Below, in pieces: positions 45,945-57,817 of a stretch of DNA of 64,000 nucleotides. The stretch is from contig OY744532.1 in NCBI GenBank assembly GCA_963556195.1, positions 75,987,313-76,051,312 on the forward strand. Reading direction: 5' to 3'. Source of the DNA: Sepiola atlantica. Taxonomy: Eukaryota > Mollusca > Cephalopoda > Sepiida > Sepiolidae. The notes under the pieces are model-generated. The model did not search any database and was not told the origin of the DNA. It saw nothing but the letters and a program-made list of their open reading frames with translations. Position 1 is the stretch's first letter. Each line of letters starts with the position of its first letter. The translations under genes and the position numbers were made by a program.

Positions 45945-46285
45945 CTTTTTGGCTAAGATCAAAGTGTAGTATCTGTTCCGATGCATACTGCAGCCCATAG
46001 ACTGGTATTGTCTTGGTCTTCGGGGCTTGATTTACGCCGGTCTATGGGTCTGCCCTGTGCAGTTCTAGGAGGTCCGCCCTCCCAGGCTTCGCCTCCCCTC
46101 TTTGGGGAGGAGTAAGTTTATTGCTTACTGCCTGAGGCGCCCCTACCGGAGAATGCCGACGAGGCTGCCCAGGCAATTTTTAAACCCCACTTTCCCGACC
46201 CGACCTTGGGTCACATCTTACTTGTGGGAGTAAGATAAAAACTGGCCTTGTGCCTAACTCCTGGAGAGGAGTAAATCAATACTCA
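45945..46285 (+). repeat. U2 snRNA-headed SINE, long form
   Basis: CATTGGCTTTTTGGCTAAGA then TCAAAGTGTAGTATCTGTTC is the closest U2 match in the window, keeping GGCTAAGATCAAAGTG unbroken. The body has a GC-rich hairpin (AGGCTTCGCCTCCCC / GGGGAGGAG) and 'GCGCCCCTACCGGAGAATGC', shared with 14165-14400. The tail 'CTGGCCTTGTGCCTAACTCC' and 'GGAGTAAATCAATAC' parallels the short form. Confidence 0.85.
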
Positions 46286-46700
46286 CATCCCTGGTGGTTA
46301 CTCGAGGGAATAGCATTAGGCGAAGACTCTTGAACAGAGTTCACTGTAAAATCACCTGTTTAAGAAATGTATTTTCAACTAATTTAACCAATGTTTGTTT
46401 CACACTCAAGTAGACTTGAATCAACTAATTTTCTTCAAAATAATAATCCTTATCCTCGAGTGGGATTTAGGCCTTGATAAGTCGTGACCCATTAGTACAT
46501 TAAAAAAAATTTTTTTTATTTTAACTGTCAGAAATGCATCATCTTTGGAAGATCTTGTAGCATGGATCCTGGCTTGCGTCTTTAAAATGTACCAAGACCC
46601 ACACTGACAATTAAAATGTTATAAAGTGGAAAATAGATAAAAACATAAATGCTGAATGAAAGAAATAAAACATGGTTAACGAACAAAACATATTTATATA
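46286..46700. other. Intergenic sequence, nothing recognised
   Basis: 'CTTATCCTCGAGTGGGATTT' near 46450 resembles 25003 ('CTTATCCTCGAGTGACTCAT'), each followed by 'CATTAGTA' and an A/T run, so a small dispersed repeat ends here. Confidence 0.4.
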
Positions 46701-47043
46701 TAAACATAAAGATAGGCAAAATGCCTTCATAAGAAACCATGTGTTAGATGCAGATATTTTTTATTAAAATCAAAATAAAAAAGTCAAAACATTTTTTTTT
46801 TCTTTTTCATCTTGACTTTTTTATCTAATATTTCGCTTGATATAACAAGCCTCGATAGAGCTTTAGACAAATAAAAGGTATTAACCTTTTCTTTTTTTTC
46901 GTAATAATCCTTCCTGGTCTTGTAGAAGTGTCGTCCGATGTTGTGGACTAACGGTGCAAATGTCTGTTTTAAATTGAACTTAAATCGCGCATGGTCGCTG
47001 GTAGTTATAAATTTGAAGGCATTTTGCCTCTATCTTTATGTTT
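46701..47043. mobile_element. Small element with about 30-bp inverted ends
   Basis: AAACATAAAGATAGGCAAAA plus TGCCTTCA (46701) and the reverse complement at 47013-47043 (TTGAAGGCATTTTGCCTCTA then TCTTTATGTTT). Interior non-coding. Looks like a MITE; target duplication not resolved. Confidence 0.65.
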
Positions 47044-47269
47044 AAAATTCAAAAGATGCTTTAAAAAAAATGAACTTTCCCAAATTTATATTTATATATG
47101 TACAAGTTTACAGATGATTGAAATATATTTAGTAATAGCAAGGATTGAGTTCCTCATACGCTGTGATCGTGCTCCTAGCAGCCTTGCTCTACAATACTTT
47201 TTTTTTATTTTTTTTTTTTTATTAACGTGTCACTGCTCATTAAGGCCCAAAGGCAACTCGAGGACAAAG
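47044..47269. other. Intergenic, poly-T
   Basis: T run at 47199-47220; nothing else. Confidence 0.4.
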
Positions 47270-47365
47270 GTTAATGGTTTGTCGGGTGGATGATTACTTG
47301 ATGGGACAGCTCAACAAGAGTTTGTTAACATTGGACTTGAAAACGACCATGCTGTAGTCAACTAG
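47270..47365. repeat. Fragment shared with 7590-7660
   Basis: 'GTTTGTTAACATTGGACTTG' and 'ACGACCATGCTGTAG' match 'GTTTGTTGACATTAGATTTG' and 'GGACAATGTTGTAG' at 7616-7654. Confidence 0.5.
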
Positions 47366-47407
47366 GACGCAAAAGCAACGTTTGTCTATATTACATATTC
47401 TTTTTTT

Positions 47408-47408
47408 A

Positions 47409-47438
<30 letters not shown>
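47408..47438. repeat. (ATT)n microsatellite
   Basis: About ten ATT units. Confidence 0.9.
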
Positions 47439-47442
<4 letters not shown>

Positions 47443-47524
47443 TTACAATATAATTGTTATACATATTATTTATATTCACTGGATTTCCATATGGACTCCT
47501 TACTAATTACCATGAACCTCCAAA

Positions 47525-47602
47525 GTACAATTTTTTTTTTTTTTTTTGTGGATTCCCTTAAGTTAAAACTTCTGTGGACCCCGGTTGGGAATCCCTGGTT
47601 TA
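47525..47602. mobile_element. One end of a hAT-like non-autonomous element
   Basis: CTGTGGACCCCGGTTGGGAA then TCCCTGG: on the minus strand it begins CCAGGGATTCCCAACC, a common hAT MITE terminus. The other end was not found. Confidence 0.5.
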
Positions 47603-47769
47603 CATTATTCATGTAGTAATTATTGCAGGGGGGAGATAATTTTTGCTTTACTTATTACCTAATAGTATTATGGGTATCACCATCTTTCCTGTTTCTGTAT
47701 GAAACTACAGAAACACAAAATGCTCATTATTTGGAATTATTGAAACTCTGCACCCTGTGCTAATTCTCC

Positions 47770-48560
47770 TAAATATAAAAATAAGATTCTACTGTTTTTA
47801 GGCAATTACATGTAAACAACCTGAGAAGGTAGGCAGTAAAAAGAAATTTTATATATATATATATATATATATATTAAGGCCTTAAGGAAAATTTTAGTAA
47901 TTTTTTTTTTTTCCACCCGCCCATTTCATTGATTAAAAAAAATTTTCCTCTTAAATTTATCCTACGATTTTGTTGTATGCGAAATTTACTTATATGTATG
48001 TTATTATTAGAGTGGGGGATAACTTTTGTCATATAAATTTTACATAAAATGATCACCCACTTCCGGGCAACCAGGCAATAGTAATGATCACCCACTTCCC
48101 AATTTAGGGGTGGGGGCGATAACTCATTTTTTTTTTCTGCTGAAAAAATACATTAAAACATGTTAGAGATAAAATAATTACTTGTTTTTTTTGTGTTTTT
48201 CTTACGGAGTCATATTATGAATGAATAGTGCTCATGCCTCTACCCCTCACCCCTAGATACTCTGCCAGAATTACTGTGCATCCAGCCTCAATCGCATTAG
48301 TTGGCTCTACTATTCATTTGCTGGTTCTTGTCTCTACGGGCTATGCTTTCTGGGGCTTTTTTTTTCATAAGATTAATCTTATTTATTACATGTTCATTTT
48401 TTTTAGCACAAAAGAAAATGCACAAGATTTGTTACCCCCAGACACACACACAAAATGTATCTCCCTTTAAAAAAGTATTTGGTTATATCTCTTTAATAAC
48501 GCTATCTGGTCCGGAAGTAGGTGGTCATTTTACATTAAATGTACATGCAAAAGTGATTCT
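47770..48560. repeat. Repeat C copy with inverted parts
   Basis: 47780-47825 ('ATTCTACTGTTTTTAGGC', 'TTACATGTAAACAACCTGAG') matches 55562-55605. ACATAAAATGATCACCCACT plus TCCGG (48042) pairs with the reverse complement of CCGGAAGTAGGTGGTCATTT at 48511. (TA)n at 47850-47873. An inverted-repeat element of about 0.75 kb is plausible. Confidence 0.5.
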
Positions 48561-48749
48561 CCGATCTAAAGTCTAAAATATTGTTGTTCATTTTGTTTTG
48601 TTTAATTTCTTTTTACCACCAACTTTTTCAAAGGGTGCAAAGTTATTGTTGTCCCCTCTATTTTGACCTTTGGGTGCACGAAGCATTGAAAATAAGGTTC
48701 ACGCAAAACAGCAAAATAATGAGCTTTTTTATTTTTATTTTTTTTGCTG

Positions 48750-48815
48750 CAGTAGTTTGTTTGGTTAGCGCATCGGACTTCTGCATGGAGCTCACAAAGA
48801 TCGTGCCTCAGGATT
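48750..48815 (+). repeat. tRNA-Arg-like fragment
   Basis: GGTTAGCGCATCGGACTTCT resembles the D arm and anticodon arm of tRNA-Arg(UCU), including an A-box-like TAGCGCATCGG. No B box at the right distance and no acceptor stem, so at most a SINE or tRNA pseudogene. Confidence 0.4.
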
Positions 48816-49329
48816 GTCTGGTCTGCATGAAGTCCCCGTCGTTTGTCGCACATATTCGTTAACCTGCAGGATTACAAGCGTTTACCTCTGACACCAAATA
48901 CGGCAAATCTCAGCAGTTGCATGCAAAATCGGGAAAGGTTTGGCCCAGAACGCACAAAGGAATGGGGTAGAAGCAACATTGCCACTCCCACTCCATTGAT
49001 TTGCGGCTCTGCGCCTGACACGTCTATGCTTGCCGCACGCATAGATAGAGATGAGTTCAACGGATCCTGATGCTGACTCCTCCTGGATTTTCACGAAAGC
49101 CTTGTTAGCCGGATAGCTCTGATACTACCACATTGCCACTCCCTCTACCACAGTAAGGAAGGGTTGGATTCTAGGGAGTGCTGCTGTGGTCTCAGACAGA
49201 GGCAAGCATGATGTTGACACCCACAACAGTATGATGCAATAAGTAAAATTTAAAATCACAAGAGCATAAAAATTGTTTGTTATGGAAATGTAACAAGATT
49301 CTAGGAGTTTCTGACTATTGGAATATCTG
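48816..49329. other. Intergenic sequence of balanced composition
   Basis: Not recognised. Overlapping short open frames on both strands without motifs. Confidence 0.4.
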
Positions 49330-49870
49330 TTATGTATACCCCCCCTAACAGGGGAGGTCTAAAGTCACAATCAATAAAAAATATGTTATACCTTGTTATC
49401 GAATGCATATCGCAATCATAATAGCATGACCAATCCTTCCGTGACTGGGGTACCTGAAATTAATGTTTCACAACAGCACGAAGAAACAAAGAAATTCTCG
49501 AACTTGAAGAAAGGACCCTTTATTGACATGTGGACATTGCCTTCTCTTCTGCTAGCGGTGGAGGTGGCATTCCAGGCTATGGATATTTGGGGCCTTTAGC
49601 CCCTTAATTCATCCTCAATTCTTAGATCATTCTCTGCACGTGGCATTTGCCTCTCATGCTTTGAACGAACTGGCCTACCGCTCTCTCACTCCCTCCCGAC
49701 GAGCTATGTGACGTCACGTCCGTATCTGGCTACTAGGTTATGGTGATATTTGAGTGCATACTCGCTGACACGATGACCCTGGTATTCTCTGTATGTGTGA
49801 ACATTGGCCTGCAAATCCAAATCATCAGATGAATTCTAGCAAACGTACCACCTTATTATTTAACATATCC
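49330..49870 (-). other. LTR-like non-coding segment (tentative)
   Basis: On the minus strand there is a GTGACGTCAC element (near 49712) and an AATAAAGGGTCC polyadenylation-like site (near 49520). The segment starts TGTTAAATAATAAGGTGG at 49866. This is the layout of a promoter-bearing LTR, but no second LTR, primer site or coding neighbour was found. Confidence 0.3.
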
Positions 49871-50454
49871 ACCTAAAACTTGTCCGATTTAAAAAATAAT
49901 TATCATTAAGATCGTAAAGAAGGACCTGTTAAAAGAAACAAAAATCACAAGAATTTAACATTTCTCATATTTTCTTTTGGGAGCGTATGCATTCATTAAA
50001 ATCCGGGACATTCCATGAGATTTCAGAGTCAACCATGACAAATTAGCAAACTTATAAGAGTATTTGGATGCGAGTGGTAAAAATGTTAGAATCAGAAATT
50101 TTCCACATAAGTTTAGAATTAAGTAAGTGAATGGAAAACCCCATTAGAATTTAAGAGTAGAACTAGAGTTAAAGTGTACAGGAAGTTGCATCATGGTAGG
50201 AAGTCCGAAATGACACGTAGGGTGGAAAGGAAGAAAGTCTTTCTATTTGGCAGATAAACTGATGTTAAATTGCAGTTTTTTCAAAGCTTCGTCTTTGTTT
50301 ACTCTCCTCCTGTGGGGAAGGGGGAGGGCATGGGAAACTTGTATCTAACCTTGCAAGTATGTAAGAGAATGAAGGACTAAAACATCAGGAAGCATGAATC
50401 ATTGAGCAACACTGTTGTTGGAGTTTTCTTTTTTTATGTTGTACATTTTTTTTA
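49871..50454. other. Intergenic sequence, nothing recognised
   Basis: No repeats or genes identified. Confidence 0.4.
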
Positions 50455-50940
50455 ATCAAAATCGCTCCAGACAAGGCATGAAGCCACTTGATGTAAAGAG
50501 CTAACAAGAACGAAAAATAATTACGGCAAAGACTGGAGATGCCTATTGGCCTTAGTCTTGAAAAGACCGAGGCTATAGATAGGAGGAAAACAGTCAGCAG
50601 AGAAAAGAGTTCCACAAGCCTGCAGTTCTTGGAAAGAAGCTACTGGAATAGGAAGCTATATTACAATGAGGTATGAAAACAGCAAATTGATGGAGACCAC
50701 TAGATCAACGAGTCAAACGAGCTGGAACACAGGAAGCAGAGAATCGATCAGACAATTCTGAAGAGCACATGCCATAATAGTATTTACAGAAAAAACTGAG
50801 ACTAAACACATCGCGGGTGCAGAGAAGAACGGGCCAATCAAATTACAGATCCGTTTCTTTTTAATTGCAGCTACCAAGATAGGATCTTTGGCTGCCACAT
50901 CACCACAGAAATACGACTAGTTGATTCTGTCAACAAAGTG
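50455..50940 (-). repeat. Dispersed repeat B, copy 2, probably a LINE 3' region
   Basis: 'GACAAGGCATGAAGCCACTT' matches 43216. 'CAGTTCTTGGAAAGAAGCTA' resembles 7698-7715 and the LINE tail at 3370 ('AGGAAAGAAGCTATTTGAGT'), so it may be a diverged LINE 3' end on the minus strand. Confidence 0.45.
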
Positions 50941-53329
50941 GACTAACCATAGAAATCAAAAAGGACGCACTCTGGGGATTGAAAAATACTCCAGCTACAT
51001 TACAATTGGTTCTGGCTCAAACCAATGCATTTAGTTAAAGCCTGCCAAAAATGTATGAGCAATCTGCTTGTAACATCATATGCAAATTACATGCATCTAT
51101 AAAAGCAATAACCCAATACTAACCGGCACTCGTAAATGCTGTTAGCCAATCTATATCTATTCTTAGATATACACACATCATAACACTGTGTAAACATATG
51201 AAGTAGGTGGAATATTTAGTGGGTTTCATGTTTACAATGCATATGAATAAAAGGCTTTCTATGGGAGAGATATTTAACCAAGGGAAGAGAAATCATCCAA
51301 GAAATGGGAAATATGTCTGGTTTGGGGTTGACCACCCAGAATTCGATTTGTCCACTTGAAAAAATGTAATGGTTCTACAGGTATGAGGTTCCCTGCTGTG
51401 GTTATGATCCACAGGTTTGCCAAAAATAATAGCCATCTAGATACGGGAACTCCTGGTCAGTCAGTTTTTTATGCCCATAGATTGACAGTTGATTGTCTCA
51501 AGTGCTCTATCTGGCGTGGCCTCAGTAATATCTATATATATATATATATTTCAGCAGAAGAGCGGTTAGTTTGTTTTTTTGGAGCATTTCACGACCAGTT
51601 GAGGTTTGTGTGCCTTTCCAAGCAAGATGGGCCTTGTCATAAAATATCTTCAAAACATACAACTGTGGCCTACAACTGTGGTCCACAACTGTGGTCCACA
51701 ACTGGGGGCCGACATGTGAAGACCAAAATTACTACTATATAATAGCTACAAATAATTTTTTTAGTAAGAAATTACTTTGTAATGTCAATTAATTAGCAAC
51801 TATACATATTATTAAAAAGGATCATACAATAATATATTTATTTCCATCAAATCAAATGTAAAATGTACAAAAATATAAAAGTACTATATTCACTAAAAAT
51901 ACTGTATTTATTATGACACAATTTTGATAATTCAAATATCAGCAGTTAATTTGTTTATATTTACTACTTGCTTACACAAAATATAATGTTTTGATTTGCA
52001 GGTCTGTCGTTTAGTAAAGGAAAATGAGTATCGTTGTAACATCCTTCAAAATAAGACTTTGTTACTTGTTTTAAACTGAAGTTGTAATTTTGTGCTACAG
52101 CACTGACTAAGACCACACGATCGACACTGCGACCGGTGTTGGAATTGACCATGACTTTGGACGAGCACGAATCATGGCCTGTGCACTGAATGCACACACG
52201 CACATTTACAACTAATGAGACGATTTTAGATTATACTTGATAACCCGTAACCCATTTGGTCAACGTTGGTACATTGTACATTAGATAAAAAGAAAGAAAA
52301 GTAAATGGCTATGTTTTGGGCAAATGTAGCAGAATCAATAGACAAATCCCCCACTTAATAAAGCTGTGCCAACACATTCTATCAACGGCCTTTTCAAAAT
52401 GTCTTCTTTATTTATTTATGTTATTTAATTATTTAGGTCATTCTGCACCTCTTACCACTTGCCCTCTCTCTATTCACCTCTTTCCACCACATTTCGTCTC
52501 ATCATTTTTAAAATCATCTAAAAGATTCAATATGCACACAAGTAAGCAAGATTATCAGAGGTTTAGTATTATACTAGTAGATGACCTGTGACCTTTTGGG
52601 TCTAGATAAAGGATCTCTCTCTTTCTAATTTGATAGATGACGTTATTCACTGTTATCCACCATCTCTGTTTTAATTGATGATGTCATCACTTTGTGACAT
52701 CATCTAGTCATCATATCTCGTCATGTCAATACTGGATTCATCATGCCCATCAAGGTTAAAGTCTATCAAATCTTGGTCAGTAGAATACGTCAATCACTGC
52801 GGTCACTGAGGATTGTGTTCCATTGTCTGTCCGGGATTTCCACAAGGACAGTTGCTTGTTATTGCTGGTCCCCATCTGTGAAGGGTGCTGGCTGTCCTTC
52901 CAACCTTCGCTATTGCTCGGTTCAAGGTCACTCAGTCCTTCAGGTTCTTAGATAGCTTCGTTCAAGTAGAAATTCCAATCATTCCAATTGGAGTTACATC
53001 ATATAATGCACACAGGACAGACAAACAGACAAACAAAATAACAAGATCCAGAGTTTTAGTAATATATACATATAGATTTGAGTCTGACCCATTCTGTTTG
53101 CGATTCAAAATGAATATGCATGTTTTGTTTGTTCCATTTAACATAGCATTATCACCGGACTCCTTTGTTGGCATAAGGACACACTATTTGTATAATAATA
53201 CATCTTGTAAGTAGTCAGTCATAGTAAATCTTGATGCTAAAATGCAGAAGAGAAAGCTCTTCAAAATCAAAACTTAAAGCTTCACGTGAGAAAGAAAGGC
53301 CGTGGAAAAATCACTTCAGTAATCTTTTG
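50941..53329. other. Intergenic region without recognised genes
   Basis: (TA)n at 51532-51549. A 15-bp tandem (ACAACTGTGGTCCAC, four imperfect units) at 51658-51708. Open frames up to 128 codons (51356-51742) span these simple repeats and show no motif. Confidence 0.5.
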
Positions 53330-54700
53330 AGGAAATCACCAACAGAAAGACTTTGATGGACAACTCGGCATTAAAACAGAACTTTACAATAGATGAACTT
53401 GAAACAGTCCTGTAAACATTAAAAAATGGTAAGGCACCAAGATTGGATGAAATTCCTCCCGAAATCTCGAAAACGGAACTTCGATTACATTCTTCTTGAA
53501 TTCTGCAACACAGTATATTATCATCAGTACATTGACATAATTGGACAAAAGGATGCATTCTTCCATTTCCAAAGAAAGGGAAACTGGGTATTACTTCAAA
53601 TTACCAAGGAATTATTCATAAGCCGTTTCTGCCAAATTTTACAGTGCAATGTTGAATTGAATCTGATCGTCTGATGGAGACACCAAATTCTTTGAGGTAA
53701 CTTTTGGTGTTTTTTAGGGCGATAACTTTGTTATGTGGTTGGTAGAAGCAGTCTCGTAAAGAAACCAACTGAACATAAGATTTCTAGAAATAAAGTTTAG
53801 CTGTAAACTAAAAATAAAATCTTTCTGAAAAGAAGAAATTATCAGGAATACGTTTTAGTCACATTAAAAAAGCTTTTATTTCGGACGGACTGAAACAAAA
53901 CTGAATACAACGAAACCATTGTTAAGAAGGAAGCATTGAGAAAATATGTAACATCAAAATATTAAAAAAAAGGGTTCCATGTTGCTGTGAGTTGGAAGGG
54001 ACGCGCTCGTCCGCTTTAGTTGACATCTTCAATCCAACTAATTTAGACATGGGAAATGTATCCTACTCAAAGTGTTTTCATTGGATAACGGATCAATCAC
54101 TGTATAGAAACATTAGTTTGCATAGAAAGAAAATAGTCTATGAAAATGTAACTGCTATGGCTCTCTACCTGTTCATAATCTTTCTTGACTACATCCTCTA
54201 TATGTCAGTTGACAAGTTGAAAGAAAATGGCTTGAGATTAGTACCTGCAAGAAGCAGGTAATATCCTGCTGCGACAATTACTGATGCAGCTTATGCTGAT
54301 GAAGTTGTAATTTTTGCTGATACAATTAAACAATCAAAAGTGCTATGACACTGTCTTGAAGAAATTGAAAATTGCATAGGACTTTTTGTGAACGCAAGTA
54401 AAAAAACACATTCTCCTGAATTAACATGGAAATATCTCTTCCCTAAATTGGACTTGTCTCAAAAATATCGATGAGATTACCTATCTTGGCAGTAAAGTTG
54501 CAAACAAGAATTGCACAGAGCGTGAACTAAATGTGCGAATCAGCAAAGCCTAGACTAGACATCGTGAAAGCAATCTGGAAGACACATCTTCCTTCCAAGA
54601 TGAAATGTGATTTATTTGAAGCCATTGTTACATCAATTCTGGTATATGCAAATAGCACCTGGACTTTTACCAAACGATTAGAAAAAAAAACTTGACTTGA
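53330..54700 (+). mobile_element. LINE ORF2 remnant, RT catalytic motif mutated
   Basis: Pieces in shifting frames: NGKAPRLDEIPPEISKTE (from 53427), FPKKGKLGITSNYQGIIHKP (from 53568), FLDYILYMSVDKLKENGLRL (from 54184), TDAAYADEVVIFAD (from 54281), FEAIVTSILVYANSTWTFTK (from 54617). This is the RT order 'GK.PG.D.IP.E', 'F.KKGD....NYRGI', the YADD box, and 'L.YG.E.W'. YADD is YADE (54292-54303), and frameshifts and stops are numerous. Confidence 0.85.
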
Positions 54701-55200
54701 CCAAATATGGTAATTTGGGCCCAGGCCACCCAAAATTGAAATTTCTGTTTGTTCTTTTTTCACCAGAAGCGACTTGCTAATATGCTTCACACAAGACCTC
54801 AACCACTATCAGAAGATCATTTCATGTCTAAATTATGTCAAAAAAGGTATTTTTGGTCGAAAATTCCCTAATATGGTAGTTTGGGCCTAGACGCCAAAAA
54901 ATTTAATTTTTTTTTATGTTTCTTTATCTATCACCAAGAGTATTCCATTCCGCTTCTAACGAGCCATCAACCACTACCAGACGATCATTTTAAACTAAAA
55001 TATGCCCCAAACAGTGATTTTTTTCCCCCAATATGCCCAAATAAGGTCATTTGAGCCCAGACGCCAAAAAATTGAAATATTTTGAATTTTTCTTTTTCTA
55101 TCACCAAGAGAATTCCATTTCGCTTCTAATGAGCTCTCAACCACTATCGGACTATTATTTTTAGTCAAGATATTTAATTTATTCCCATATTTGGCATTCT
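54697..55200. repeat. 165-bp tandem repeat, three units
   Basis: Units begin near 54697, 54866 and 55031. Each contains 'TATGGT(A/C)(A/G)TTTGGGCC', 'GACGCCAAAAAATT' or a variant, 'TATCACCAAGAG', 'CGCTTCTAA.GAGC' and 'CAACCACTA.C.GA'. About 75-85% similar by eye. Confidence 0.8.
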
Positions 55201-55280
55201 GGGCGCAATGTGAGCCGCCCCCCCCCACACACACACTTTTTAGGAGAACCCCCACTTTTATAACTGTCCCGCCGGCCCTG
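55200..55280 (-). mobile_element. Transposon terminus, family D
   Basis: On the minus strand it begins CAGGGCCGGCGGGACAGTTA then TAAAAGTGGGGGTTCTCC. The same terminus is at 57818 on the + strand. The 165-bp array lies directly interior, so the two may form one element. Confidence 0.65.
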
Positions 55281-55539
55281 CAAACCACCATTTGAAGAAA
55301 GTAACAACCAAATTTATAAGTTGAATGTGTTTTTGTGAATAGGAGATTAGATTACAAAAGATAAATATGATTTCGACCTTACCTATTTTGTCACGTAGAA
55401 GCGTGTTTTGATGAAATAAAGGTGTGCGGCATCTGGACAAGTCATACCCCTGCACATTGTTTTCTGCTGAATGATTTTGAAGAAAAAAGGCTGGTATATT
55501 AGCAAGGGTAAATTTGTAGATTACCACTCTCAGCTAACC

Positions 55540-55860
55540 CCATCCCTGTCCTTCAAAAATGAGATTCTACTTTTTGTAGGCGATTACATGTAAATATCCT
55601 GAAAAACTTGATTGAAAGAAAAAAAGAAAAACAACAAAAAACAATTATTTTATAATTTAGAGCAGGGTTTCAGTTTCGTATATAAATTTAACGTAAAATG
55701 ATCCCCATTTCTCTGTCATTTTAACTTTTTAGAGCAGTTAACTAAAATATTTTTACCACTAACCCTAAGTCCGACTGGCAAAGTCGTAAAACCATATGTA
55801 ATCACATAAAAAGTAGAACCCTCCACCCCGCAAAAGGCACAGAATTTATCTCCCATATTT
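55540..55860. repeat. Repeat C copy with inverted ends
   Basis: GATTCTACTTTTTGTAGGCG plus ATTACATGTAAAT (55561) pairs with the reverse complement of ATATGTAATCACATAAAAAG plus TAGAACC (55793-55820). Arms about 35 bp, interval about 200 bp. Confidence 0.6.
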
Positions 55861-56599
55861 TGGTTAACTACCCTAAAACGCCTTTTGTATGTTTAATGAA
55901 GCCTTTACAAAAGGTAAAGGGTGTACAGAGGGATAGTACCTTTGAGAGTTGACCTCCAGGGGTGGCTTCAACTGGTCTCCATGCATTCCAGCACTATTTG
56001 AAGCACAAAATATAGCCTCTCCATAGTGAATGACCGTCCATGTGTGGTGAGGAGCCACATTCTTCTCAAGATTAATATGCTTGCGAATAGACAGAACACG
56101 GCAGATCTAGGGGAGTAAATCTTGACCACAAATCCTGCTATTTCACGAGTAGCAGTACTGTTGCATTCTGCTTACCTTCACTGTTGATAGCCAGACTTCG
56201 TCCCTGACGCTTAGTGTACCTCGAGCTTCGTAGCTGTTGGCACCTGTTCTTCGGCCGTGATCAACAACACATTATTGAACGTAAAACAAAGAGACGTAAA
56301 CTACTGCATATGCACGAGGGAGAGAGAGAGAGAATGAAGGAATTAGAAAGAGCTTTTGTCAGGCTATTTGGGGCTACTGCGCACTGACCCCTACTACTGC
56401 AGGGACCCTCGCTTTGCATGTCTGTCTTTCTTGGTGGTCAGGAACAAGAGAGACAAAAAAACCCTCTAACTGATTGACGTCACTTCCGATTTCCATGCTA
56501 TCTTATACAAAGATTAGACACTACCCCATAAAACACAATGCAGCACCTGATTGTGCTTCACAATACACAGTAGGTATGTCAAAGAGCCCGTCCCAAATG
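55861..56599. other. Intergenic sequence, possibly retroelement UTR
   Basis: No motif. Its balanced composition resembles the Gypsy remnant that follows, but no LTR could be paired. Confidence 0.35.
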
Positions 56600-57816
56600 A
56601 TAGACATCGGGGTCTAAGCGCCCTTCAGGTCAATGTATGACAGCGACCTTAAGCTGAAGGCGATAACATGGGAACGGATCGTGGCTGCTGCGGCTACAGA
56701 TACAGAATGCCGGACCTTAGCAGACCTGGTGCAAAAAGGTTTTGTGAAGTCACGCAATGACCTCCCATCCATAGCTCGGGTTTTCTGGCCCATACGTGAG
56801 AGATTATGCTGCCTGGAAGGAGTGATAATCAAAGTTGACAAAATTTTGATAACTCAACAACTTCATGCAGAGGTACTCAAGTCACTTCATTCCGCACATC
56901 AAAGTGTGGTTGTTCTGACCAGAGCTGGGTGTTTGCGTCAGGCAGACCAAATCTCAGTGCTGCACTTGCAACACGATTGCGCCATCTCAACCAAAGGAAC
57001 CCTTGATGTCACCAGCAGACCTGGGATTTCTATTTCAACAAGTTGTAGTGGACAGGGTAAACAGTACTTGGTATATGTTGATCGGTATACTGGTTGGATG
57101 GAGGTGGCCCTAATGCCATCGGGGAAGGGCAAAACCATGTGTGAAACGATGAGAACATGGTTTTGCACATATGGTACACCGGAAGAAATTTCATCAGATA
57201 GAGGACCACCATTTGAGTATGACTCCGTTCTGAAGAACTGGGGGATACAGAAATGAATGTCATCAGCATACTACCCTCAAAGTAATGAACGTACAGAGAC
57301 AGCTAAGCATATACTTGCCGAAAATACAGATAACTACGGACGCCTATGCCATGATCGTGTTGCCCGGCCACTGACTCATCGCAACACTATCGTTCAGGAC
57401 CTTGACAGTTCCTCAGCTATAATGTCGGGTTATTAAGGATTACCTCCCAGTCCTAGGGAATAAGTACCAAACACGGAAGGAGTGGAAAGAAATAGGGGAA
57501 CTAAGGGAGGTTGCAATGGCCAAAAGGCACATGCAGAACGAACAGTTCTACAACCAGTATTGCCGTCCACTTTGCGAACTAAAAGTCGGAAATTTCGTCC
57601 AGATCCAGAACTAAGATGGTCCTCATCATCGTCAATGAGGTGAGGGTCGTGGAAACAGGTGGCAACCGACAGTACCAGGTGCGAGTGGATGGGAGCAATC
57701 AGGTAACGCTATGGAACCGTCACTTCCTCCAGAAGATCTACCTAGTTGTTGATAGCCCACATTGCTCCACACCGAAAACCTCAGACTCTTCAATAAATTC
57801 CGAACCCGCACAATAA
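56600..57816 (+). pseudogene. Gypsy-type LTR retrotransposon integrase region, decayed
   Basis: The main frame 56633-57253 holds a decayed H2C2 zinc region (LHAEVLKSLHSAHQ), then QYLVYVDRYTGWMEVALMPS, WFCTYGTPEEISSDRGPPFE, and after a stop SSAYYPQSNERTE: the integrase core with its second and third acidic positions. The first acidic segment is in another frame (QQVVVD near 57038), so a frameshift lies at about 57050. The C-terminal domain follows (KEWKEIGELREVAMAKRHM near 57479, VETGGNRQYQVRVDGSNQVT near 57650). Gag, RT and LTRs are absent. Inactive by several stops and shifts. Confidence 0.88.
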
Positions 57817-57817
57817 A

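Noticed and set aside
48750..48815. A tRNA-Arg gene
   Set aside because: No B box at proper spacing and no acceptor-stem pairing.
51356..51742. A 128-codon gene
   Set aside because: Crosses a (TA)n tract and a 15-bp tandem repeat; no motif or splice evidence.
56633..57256. A host gene encoding an integrase-like protein
   Set aside because: Frameshifts, a stop before the third acidic segment and a Gypsy-type C-terminus in other frames show a decayed retrotransposon.
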